Assembly: GCF_000317595.1 (NCBI RefSeq)
Contig: NZ_AEJC01000056.1
Location: forward strand, 31,771-95,770
Direction: 5' to 3'
DNA: 64,000 nucleotides
From: Streptomyces ipomoeae 91-03
GTDB lineage: Bacteria > Actinomycetota > Actinomycetes > Streptomycetales > Streptomycetaceae
In this document: positions 58,135 through 64,000 of the stretch, piece by piece
Layout: every line of letters begins with the position of its first letter
How positions within the stretch are numbered: position 1 is the first letter of the stretch
Notes under the pieces: generated by a model
What the model saw: the letters and a program-made list of their open reading frames with translations, nothing else
Told to the model about the DNA's origin: nothing
Database searches by the model: none
Made by a program: the position numbers and the translations under genes

Positions 58135-59549
58135 CAGGGCGTCACCTGGGCGGTCTGCGGGGCAGAGGCCGCGGCAACCGGCCGGACGTCGTCGGCCTCT
58201 GTGGTGACGTCTTCGGCTTCGGTGGTCAGGGACGGCTCCCCCGCCTTGCCGGCCAGCACCAGCCGGGCCCGCTCCAGGTCCAGGCCGTTCTCCCACTTGG
58301 CGACGAACAAGGTGGCGACGGCGTTGCCGAAGAAGTTCACCAGCGCCCGGCACTCCGACATGAACTTGTCGATGCCGAAGATGAGCATGATGCCCGCGGC
58401 CGGGACGGTACCGACCGTCGACAACGTCGCGGTGAGCGCGATGAAACCACCGCCCGCGACGCCTGCCGCGCCCTTGGAGGTCAGCAACATGACGGCCAGG
58501 AGCCCCAGTTGCTGCCCGATGGACAGGGAGGTGTCGGTGGCCTGGGCGATGTAGAGGGTGGCCAGCGACAGGTAGATCGCCGCGCCGTCGAGGTTGAAGC
58601 TGTAGCCGGTCGGCACCACCAGCCCGACCGTGGACCGCTCCGCCCCCATGAACTGCATCTTGCGCATCAGTCCGGGCAGCGCGGGCTCGGCGGTCGAGGT
58701 GCCGAGGATCAGCCAGAACTCCTCCTTGAAGTAGCGGAAGAGCTGGAAGATGTTCAGCCGCACGTACAGGGCGAGCACACCGCCGAGCACGACCACGACG
58801 AACAGCGCCGAGGTGACGTAGAAGAGGAGGATCAGCGAGCCGAGGCTGGTCAGCGTGGACAGGCCGAACTTCCCGATGGCGTACGACATCGCGCCGAAGG
58901 CGCCCAGCGGCGCGGCCTTCATGACGAAGGACAGGACCTTGAAGACGACCTCGGTCAGTCGCCCCACGGCCGCGATGATCGGCTCGCCCGTCCTCCCCAC
59001 CATCTTCAGCGCGATGCCGAAGGTCACGGCCAGGAAGATGACCTGGAGGATGTCGCCCTCGACGAACGGGCCGAAGAAGCTGTTCGGCACGAGGTTGGTG
59101 AGGAACTCCCACCAGTGCTGGTGCTCACCCTTCTCGATGTACTGGCTCGCGTCACCCGACGTCCGCAGTGTCGACGGGTCGGCGTGCACTCCGTCGCCGA
59201 GCCGGAAGAGGTTGATCGCCACGAGACCGGTGAGCAGGGCGACGATGGTGCCGACCTGGAAGTAGGTCAGCGCCTTGATGCCGGTGCGTCCGACCTTCTT
59301 CAGGTCGGCGACTCCGGCTATGCCGCCGATGATCGTCAGGAAGACGATCGGGCCGATGAGCATCTTCATCGCGGTGATGAACGTCGTGCCGATCGGCTCC
59401 ATGCCGGTGGCCAGATCCGGCCACCGCCAGCCCAGCACGATGCCGATCACGATCGCCACCAGCACCTGGACGTACAACTGCCGGTACCACGGCTTCGCCG
59501 CGATACGCGCGGCCTGTTCGGCTCGTCCGTTGCCCGGGGTATGCGTCAT
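58134..59549 (-). CDS. dctA: C4-dicarboxylate transporter DctA
   Basis: 471 residues, glutamate-transporter fold (DAACS). AKPWYRQLYVQVLVAIVIGI near the start, MKMLIGPIVFLTIIGGIAGV, the reentrant-loop motif GTSTAEPALPGLMRKM, GYSFNLDGAAIYLSLATLYI and SKGAAGVAGGGFIALTATLS. It imports malate, succinate, tartrate and similar acids with H+ or Na+. The C-terminal ~40 residues are an acidic/Thr-rich tail (EAEDVTTEADDV). Likely supplies tartrate to the pathway encoded next to it. ATG 59549. Confidence 0.94.
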   Translation of the reverse strand: MTHTPGNGRAEQAARIAAKPWYRQLYVQVLVAIVIGIVLGWRWPDLATGMEPIGTTFITAMKMLIGPIVFLTIIGGIAGVADLKKVGRTGIKALTYFQVGTIVALLTGLVAINLFRLGDGVHADPSTLRTSGDASQYIEKGEHQHWWEFLTNLVPNSFFGPFVEGDILQVIFLAVTFGIALKMVGRTGEPIIAAVGRLTEVVFKVLSFVMKAAPLGAFGAMSYAIGKFGLSTLTSLGSLILLFYVTSALFVVVVLGGVLALYVRLNIFQLFRYFKEEFWLILGTSTAEPALPGLMRKMQFMGAERSTVGLVVPTGYSFNLDGAAIYLSLATLYIAQATDTSLSIGQQLGLLAVMLLTSKGAAGVAGGGFIALTATLSTVGTVPAAGIMLIFGIDKFMSECRALVNFFGNAVATLFVAKWENGLDLERARLVLAGKAGEPSLTTEAEDVTTEADDVRPVAAASAPQTAQVTP

Positions 59550-59655
59550 TGCGGCCTCCCTGATCGCGCGACACCGAGCCCGATCGGTCCGCGCCGACTT
59601 TCGCCACAGTGAACCGGGCCACAGATGGGGGGTCCACGACCAAAAATCGATGCCC

Positions 59656-59674
59656 CGTATAGGCCGCGCCTATC
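59656..59674 (-). promoter_or_regulatory. Regulator-box candidate C (dctA promoter)
   Basis: Contains CGTATAGGC and the palindrome ATAGGC-CGC-GCCTAT (59659-59673), with T-N11-A spacing (T59660, A59672), the classic LysR box. It lies 107 nt upstream of dctA. Confidence 0.6.
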
Positions 59675-60037
59675 AGTACCGGCACAGGCCAAAGGCTCCG
59701 TCACCCCGCTTCTGGCGCGCTTCGAGGAGGACGCGGTCGGCAAGGACATCGCCGAGTTCGTCGTCGACCGCTGCCTCGCCGTGGGGTTCCAGGGCGTCGT
59801 GCCGACCTCCAACGCGGCCCCGCACCACCCCATGTGGCACACCGACCGGGACTGGATGCGGACTGGATGCGGCAACGAAATTCCGTGGGCGATGCAGCGA
59901 AGGGCTTCATGGAGGTCCGGACCGTGGCCGTCATCGGGGCTGCCCGCCCTGCTGAGCACGACGGTGGCAAAGCACTACGCCGAGGACGCGGCGCAGTGCT
60001 GAGCGCCTGCCCGCAGGCGGCTCCATAAATGGATAGG

Positions 60038-60050
60038 GCAATCCGATTGC
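60038..60050 (+). promoter_or_regulatory. Operator in front of the TetR gene
   Basis: GCAATC-C-GATTGC, a perfect 13-bp palindrome directly abutting a TAGACT -10 box (60051-60056), itself 7 nt before the ATG. Confidence 0.65.
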
Positions 60051-60063
60051 TAGACTGGCTGGT

Positions 60064-60759
60064 ATGAACCCTGGCACCCAGCACTCCGACGGTCCCGCCG
60101 CCCAGCCCCTGCGCAGCGACGCCGAGCGCAACCGGGAGCGGATCATCGCCGCCGCGCGCACAGTGTTCGCGAAGGACGGCCTGAACGCCTCCATGGCCTC
60201 CGTGGCCCGCGAGGCAGGCGTGGGAATCGCCACCATGTTCCGCCGCTTCCCCACGAAGGAGGAACTGGTCGACGCCGTCTTCTCCGACCGCATGGGCGCC
60301 TACGCCGACACGGTCACCGTCGCCCTGGACGACCCCGACCCCTGGAACGGCTTCGTCGGATACATCGAGGCCGCCTGCGCCATGCAGGCCGCCGACAACG
60401 GCTTCGCCGACGTCCTGACCATGACCTTCCCCACCGCCAAGGTCCTGGAACAGCGCCGCAACGAGGCGTACGAGGGCATGCTGCGCCTCATCGATCGCGC
60501 CAAGGCCACCGGCCGGCTGCGCGAGGACTTCGACCCCTCCGACCTGGTACTGATCCACATGGCCAACGCCGGCGTCGTCAACGCCACCGGCGACACCGCC
60601 CCCGACGCCTGGCGCCGCGTCGTCGCCCTGTTGATCCAGTCCCTGGAGACCCCGGCGCGCGGCCCCCTGCCCGCCTCGCCCGGGCACGAACCCCTCTACA
60701 AGGCCATGCTCCGCGCCGGCCAGAGCACTGCCACGCCGACACCGGGCAAGAGCAGCTGA
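60064..60759 (+). CDS. TetR family transcriptional regulator
   Basis: 231 residues. HTH: RERIIAAARTVFAKDGLNAS, then MASVAREAGVGIATMFRRFPTKEELVDA (quoted from SVAREAGVGIATMFRRFP). The C-terminal domain is TetR_C_... (SBP-like), residues about 90-200, of unknown ligand. Leaderless start (TAGACT-N7-ATG) with its own operator overlapping the promoter, so it is autoregulated. The neighbouring target is unclear. Confidence 0.92.
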   Translation: MNPGTQHSDGPAAQPLRSDAERNRERIIAAARTVFAKDGLNASMASVAREAGVGIATMFRRFPTKEELVDAVFSDRMGAYADTVTVALDDPDPWNGFVGYIEAACAMQAADNGFADVLTMTFPTAKVLEQRRNEAYEGMLRLIDRAKATGRLREDFDPSDLVLIHMANAGVVNATGDTAPDAWRRVVALLIQSLETPARGPLPASPGHEPLYKAMLRAGQSTATPTPGKSS

Positions 60760-61410
60760 CCTCGGGAGCCATGCCGAGACGGAGCACGACGGCAGCATGT
60801 CGGGAAGGGGGCTCAAGCGGGGACGGCTTTCCCGTGGAGCAGGTCAAGGGCGCGTAGTTGTGGGCGGTTGCGGATCGGCGTCGGACGGCACCGTCGTCGT
60901 ACCAGGTCTGCCAGGTGGCTCGCCGGTGGACGACGGGGGCGTCGCAGCCGTGGCGCAGATGATCCTCTGCGCCGATGTTCACGAAGGTGAGCGTGACATG
61001 CGCGAGCACGTGGGGTTGCCATCCACTCAGGCTTCCCGCAGGAGCCCCGACGCCCGGCGCAGGGGCAGACTCATGATCAGCCGCCCGTGCCTCCGACCTC
61101 AGCATCGGTGAGCTGCGGCGAAGTCGAAGTCGCAGGTCCCGGTGTGGCATCAGGGGCTGACGTGGTCGGTGCTGTCGGTGGACTACCAGCGCACCCTAAC
61201 GGCCAGATCCGCGAACACCGGGCCCACACCGCCACCGCAACCTGATGGCCGAGGCGGCGCGTTTCCCGCCATGGCGAGAGGGCTTCTCGTTGCGCGTCTC
61301 GTCGGGATGGATGACTGCCCAGGGGTGCCGGCACATCGGTCTGCGTACTCCGCCACCGGCGGGCGCCCCTCAGGCGTCCGCCGGCGTGCAGGCCGGTTGT
61401 ACTGCGTCCG
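60760..61410. other. Region with no supportable gene
   Basis: About 650 nt. Several frames are open in one strand or the other but none shows a domain, and codon bias is weak. One frame on the minus strand reads HVLAHVTLTFVNIGAEDHL near 60985 and might be the scar of a decayed gene. Confidence 0.4.
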
Positions 61411-61658
61411 TCACCGCACTTTCAGGACGGTCTTGCCCAGGGCGTGGCCGGCTTCGACGGCGGCGAGGGCTGTCGCTGCCTCGCGGCCTGCACCGCGGCA
61501 TCCACGTCGGCACTCGACGCCGGCGCGACCCTGCCGAACTCCTCTTCCGTCGCCGGGTTGACCAGCGACTGTGAGCGGCCGTCCGCGCTCGGGCGCCACT
61601 CGTTGCCGATGAACAGGTCCCGCTCGATCACGGGGGCTGACTGATCCTGAACTGCCAT
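61411..61658 (-). pseudogene. Chimeric remnant: aldehyde dehydrogenase start joined to a quinone-oxidoreductase-like end
   Basis: ATG 61658 with GAGGAG upstream begins MAVQDQSAPVIERDLFIGNE, then SLVNPATEEEFGRVAPASSA, the unmistakable N terminus of an aldehyde dehydrogenase. After DVDAAVQAAR the frame runs into unrelated residues, while in the next frame the sequence reads TALAAVEAGHALGKTVLKVR and a stop. That is the C-terminal signature of zinc-type alcohol dehydrogenase/quinone oxidoreductases (EGHARGKVVLTV). A deletion of about two genes' length with a frameshift explains this. Not functional. Confidence 0.7.
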
Positions 61659-61787
61659 GGAGAACTCCTCTTCCTCTCCGCGCGTCCCGTGTGGAAGGCG
61701 CGGGTCTGCCGTTCGTCCACCGACGAGCCGCGAGGAAGGTCCACTGTTACCTGGGTCCAGCAGAGCCAGGCAGAGCTGTCGGCGGCA

Positions 61788-61793
61788 TACCGT
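61788..61793 (+). promoter_or_regulatory. -10 box of the XRE/MmyB-type gene
   Basis: TACCGT, 7 nt before the GTG at 61801, the leaderless layout. Confidence 0.45.
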
Positions 61794-61800
61794 CGATGGG

Positions 61801-62714
61801 GTGGAGACGACCATCGGTGAGTTCCTGCGCACCCGACGCGAGCGCATCACGCCTGAACAGGCGGGGCTGCCCCCCCCAGTCGCAAACGGCGGCGGGTGCC
61901 GGGGCTGCGACGCGAGGAGGTCGTCCTGCTCGCCGGGGTCAGCCCGGACTACTACCAACGCCTGGAGCAGGGGCGTATCGCGCACGTCTCCGACCAGGTG
62001 CTCGAAGCTGTCGCGCAGGCGCTCTCCCTCTCGGACGTGGAGACCGAGCACCTTCGCAACCTGGCCCGACCTCGTCGAGCCGACGCCGAGGCGAGAACCA
62101 CGCGACAAGCATCGAGAGTGGTGCCCGACGAGCCGCTGGTCCGGCTGCTGGAAGCCATGGGGGACGCGCCCGCAATGCTGCTCGGCGCCCGCCTCGACAT
62201 CGTGGCGGCCAATGCCGCGGCCGAGGCCGTGTTCGACGTGAGCGGCATGCCGCAGCCCCGCAACGCGGCACGACAGCTGTTCCTGCACCCAGAGGCCCGA
62301 GCACGGTACGCGAACTGGGAGGCGATGGCCGCGGAGTCGGTCGCTCAACTGCGCCTGCTGACCGGCCGCCGGCCCGACGACGCCAAGCTGGCGGCGCTGG
62401 TCGGTGAGCTGGCCATCCGCAGCGAGCCGTTTCGGCAGCTGTGGGCGACCGGCGACGTACGAGAGAAGCGGCTGGGCGTCATCCGTATCGTGCACCCAGT
62501 CGTCGGCACGCTCGAGTTCGACTACCACGTGCTGACCGTGCCCACCCGCCCCGATCGCTCACTGCTCACCTACCTGCCGCAGCCCGGCTCACCGACGGCT
62601 GAGGCCCTCGGGATGCTGCTGAGCTGGGTTACCAACCGACCCGACCCGGCCGGTCAAGAAGTTCCCGCCGCAGCATCGGAATCCGACGGAGAGACGAGCT
62701 CGGCAACCGCCTGA
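61801..62714 (+). pseudogene. XRE/MmyB-type regulator interrupted by a frameshift at a C8 run
   Basis: The first frame gives VETTIGEFLRTRRERITPEQ, then AGLPPP, the standard start of the MmyB-like family. The rest continues in a frame shifted by one: RKRRRVPGLRREEVVLLAGV, then SPDYYQRLEQG (HTH), and an MmyB-like ligand domain to the TGA at 62714 (DEPLVRLLEAMGDAPAMLLG, PVVGTLEFDYHVLTVPT). The break is at a run of eight C (61870-61877); nine would restore one frame. Could be real inactivation, a slippage-prone switch, or a sequence error. It diverges from the dehydrogenase remnant it probably once regulated. Confidence 0.8.
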
Positions 62715-63117
62715 GCGTCCTTTAGGCCTGGTTCAACGTGGTCCTGCCAGGCCAGGCCTCGAGAGACAGAGCCAAGTCCCCCCAACACACACAAGCCGAC
62801 GCAGGGAGCAGAACGGACCTACCGCCCTCGGCCCCTGGCCCCTCAGCGTCCACCAATCAATCGGCGCAGACTACAGAAGCAGCAGGCCAGAGGCGCTCTA
62901 GCCTGACGCCCTGCCCATCTGCGTCTTATACCGATGCCGTACCGATGCCGCTCGCTGGCGCGTATCCGCTACGCTGTCCCTGGTCGGCCGTTGGTGCGCC
63001 GCGTTGTCTGCTCAAGCAAGACTGCGGAGGCCGTCGCACCATGTCTGACCAGCGGGCTTGTGATCCTCGCCGAAGATCCGTTTCCTGGATTTTCTCCAAG
63101 GTTTTCTACAAGCCCCC
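62715..63117. other. Spacer upstream of the tRNA gene
   Basis: About 400 nt with no supported gene. It has an 11-bp tandem duplication TACCGATGCCG at 62929-62950, and the tRNA promoter must lie here. No clear -35/-10 pair was picked out. Confidence 0.4.
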
Positions 63118-63190
63118 GCCTTCGTAGCTCAGGGGATAGAGCACCGCTCTCCTAAAGCGGGTGTCGCAGGTTCGAATCCTGCCGGGGGCA
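63118..63190 (+). tRNA. tRNA-Arg (anticodon CCT)
   Basis: 73 nt. Acceptor GCCTTCG pairs with CGGGGGC (two G-U pairs), discriminator A. D stem GCTC/GAGC; anticodon stem CCGCT/AGCGG around loop CTCCTAA with anticodon CCT; T arm GCAGG-TTCGAAT-CCTGC. No CCA is encoded. Reads AGG arginine codons, which are rare in Streptomyces. A frequent insertion site for integrative elements in actinobacteria. Confidence 0.95.
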
Positions 63191-63207
63191 CAGCAAAGCA
63201 CCAGGTC

Positions 63208-63242
63208 AGGAGCCCTTCCGTCCAGCGGACGGGAGGGCTCCT
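63208..63242 (+). terminator. Long hairpin after the tRNA
   Basis: AGGAGCCCTTCCGTCC, loop AGC, then GGACGGGAGGGCTCCT: a 16-bp stem with one internal mismatch, 17 nt after the tRNA. Confidence 0.75.
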
Positions 63243-63302
63243 GCGCTTGCAGCACACATATGGCACACATGCCATGCGCGCGGACGGTGGGGAGCTGGCA
63301 GG

Positions 63303-63650
63303 ATGCCCGTCAAGGATGATCTGGCCCGGCGCCGGTACGAGAAGTTGATCGACCGCCTTGAGTCGCTGATGCGGGCCGCGCTCAAGCCCGAGTACCAGGG
63401 CTACTACGGGCATCTGATCCTGAGCAGCGACGATCTCGCGGAGATGGGCGAGCTCAAGGACGTCCGGCGTGCCGCTCGGGAGGCGGGGCGTCGTCTCGGC
63501 TGGAAGGCGACCACCCAGCTCGTCGGTGGCCGGCTCTTTGTGCTCGACGAGCGGGAGGTTCCCGAGGAGATCGAGCAGCTGGCTGGAGACACGGCCGCTG
63601 CAGCGATTGACGGGGCCTGGCAGGAAGGCCGCCGACCGCGCGGCATCTGA
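63303..63650 (+). CDS. Small actinobacterial protein of unknown function
   Basis: 115 residues, hydrophilic. It starts MPVKDDLARRRYEKLIDRLE and contains LILSSDDLAEMGELKDVRRA followed by AREAGRRLGWKATTQLV, an alpha-rich pattern that could be DNA-binding, and ends in an acidic/Arg stretch. GGGGAG lies about 9 nt before the ATG. It lies just downstream of the tRNA, as accessory genes in integrated elements often do. No domain recognised. Overlaps antisense to the tail of the next gene by 197 nt. Confidence 0.6.
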   Translation: MPVKDDLARRRYEKLIDRLESLMRAALKPEYQGYYGHLILSSDDLAEMGELKDVRRAAREAGRRLGWKATTQLVGGRLFVLDEREVPEEIEQLAGDTAAAAIDGAWQEGRRPRGI

Positions 63651-64000
63651 TCCGAGGGAGCAGCGAGGGGGTAGGCGGGGTAACGGGTGGCCGCAGCGCG
63701 CCGATCTTCGCCCAGACGTCGCCGGCCTCGAAGGGGTCCAGGCCAGCCGACCGGATCATGGTGGAGAGCAGCAGGACACTGCGCTCCCTGGCACCCGGGC
63801 GGCCGGTCTCGACCAGAGCGGCACGGCTGTCCGCGCAGAACACGTCGTGTGCGACGTTCATCCCCTCGGGGCCGCCGAACGCTTCGGGCTCCGGCTCATA
63901 GATGCCGACGCACCAGCCGCTGGCCAGCCCATCGGCGACGAGGCGATCCAACAGGCCGGCCGCGCGGTGCTCGGTGCGCAACCGCAGTCCCCCCTCCTTG
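63454..64000 (-). CDS. LanB C-terminal-like (thiopeptide-type bacteriocin biosynthesis) protein, partial
   Basis: Runs in from beyond the right edge. The readable part contains LLDRLVADGLASGWCVGIYE, then PEPEAFGGPEGMNVAHDVF and CADSRAALV, typical of SpaB_C/LanB C-terminal elimination-type domains (WxxxxYEPExxxFGG...HxxFxADS). SVLLLSTMIRSAGLDPFEAG follows and ALRPP closes the domain. These act in lanthipeptide or thiopeptide maturation, removing glutamate from Ser/Thr side chains to form dehydroamino acids. After about 63650 the frame continues as an unconserved Pro/Arg tail antisense to the + strand gene, so the true stop may be elsewhere or the end rearranged. The start lies outside. Confidence 0.65.
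   Translation of the reverse strand, partial: KEGGLRLRTEHRAAGLLDRLVADGLASGWCVGIYEPEPEAFGGPEGMNVAHDVFCADSRAALVETGRPGARERSVLLLSTMIRSAGLDPFEAGDVWAKIGALRPPVTPPTPSLLPRIRCRAVGGLPARPRQSLQRPCLQPAARSPREPPARRAQRAGHRRAGWSPSSRDDAPPPERHAGRP

Larger units (their letters stand above)
59550..60063 (+). other. Region with a possible coding remnant
   Basis: 514 nt between dctA and a TetR gene. A frame from about 59640 to 60002 contains DAVGKDIAEFVVDRCLAVGF, which faintly resembles an acetyltransferase acetyl-CoA-binding region, but it loses similarity, lacks a start and is not supported. The dctA regulatory site and the TetR operator lie within this stretch. Confidence 0.35.

Noticed and set aside
56983..59112. 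A single long minus-strand frame covering both glycerate kinase and part of dctA
   Set aside because: Only its last 383 residues (from 58134) encode glycerate kinase; the upstream part is a shadow of dctA in another frame.
59625..60002. A small gene before the TetR regulator
   Set aside because: Only a faint acetyltransferase-like segment, no start with a ribosome binding site, and similarity fades after 30 residues.
62738..63127. A small gene overlapping the start of the tRNA
   Set aside because: Translation is Pro/Ser-rich without a domain and it would run into the tRNA.

Overview
The window is high-GC DNA from a Streptomyces chromosome. The evidence is strong GC bias at third codon positions, the principal-like sigma factor HrdD with a SigR-type promoter, many leaderless TANNNT-N6/7-ATG starts, Streptomyces-restricted small proteins, and a dispersed Streptomyces intergenic repeat. 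Everything was read by eye from the sequence, so homology calls rest on recognised motifs and family knowledge rather than searches.

Layout. 0-12 kb is core-like: the end of a penicillin-acylase-family gene, a CPA-type antiporter, an MFS transporter, an FmdB zinc-ribbon gene with a CIRCE-like operator, MTA phosphorylase, a CpaB-like protein, mscL, a low-temperature-requirement-A protein, a P1 peptidase, an L,D-transpeptidase lipoprotein and two small Streptomyces proteins. 12-16.3 kb is the fructose PTS operon (fruR-fruK-fruA, minus strand). 16.4-22.1 kb holds a divergent MFS/WYL-regulator pair, hrdD, a GNAT enzyme and a DUF1330 protein. 22.3-26.4 kb is one very large HSP90-like ATPase gene with an amyloid-motif-like N terminus and tandem helix-turn-helix-like repeats. 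26.4-39.6 kb is a run of regulator/transporter pairs (MarR with an extradiol dioxygenase, TetR with MFS twice, an M6 protease, a double IclR protein) and a three-gene ABC-2 exporter operon.

A non-coding array of 38-bp tandem repeats lies at 39.8-40.2 kb, followed by a secreted trypsin. 41.4-54.8 kb looks accessory. Decayed oxidase and dehydrogenase fragments and a dead IS3 transposase flank a compact envelope module: a secreted subtilisin, a histidine kinase with an extra membrane-anchored tail, its response regulator, and a protein fusing an inactivated polysaccharide deacetylase, a processive GT2 glycosyltransferase and an LCP domain. The subtilisin gene and the fusion gene share a collinear ~190-bp upstream cassette, which suggests the two-component system between them controls both.

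54.8-59.7 kb is a tartrate/D-malate catabolic cluster: DctA importer, glycerate kinase, LysR regulator and tartrate dehydrogenase/decarboxylase, with a shared TATAGGC-type motif before each transcription unit. 59.7-64 kb is patchy: a self-regulated TetR gene, a chimeric dehydrogenase pseudogene beside a frameshifted MmyB-type regulator, tRNA-Arg(CCT), a small unknown gene, and the end of a LanB C-terminal-like (thiopeptide-type) gene that may mark a RiPP cluster beyond the right edge.
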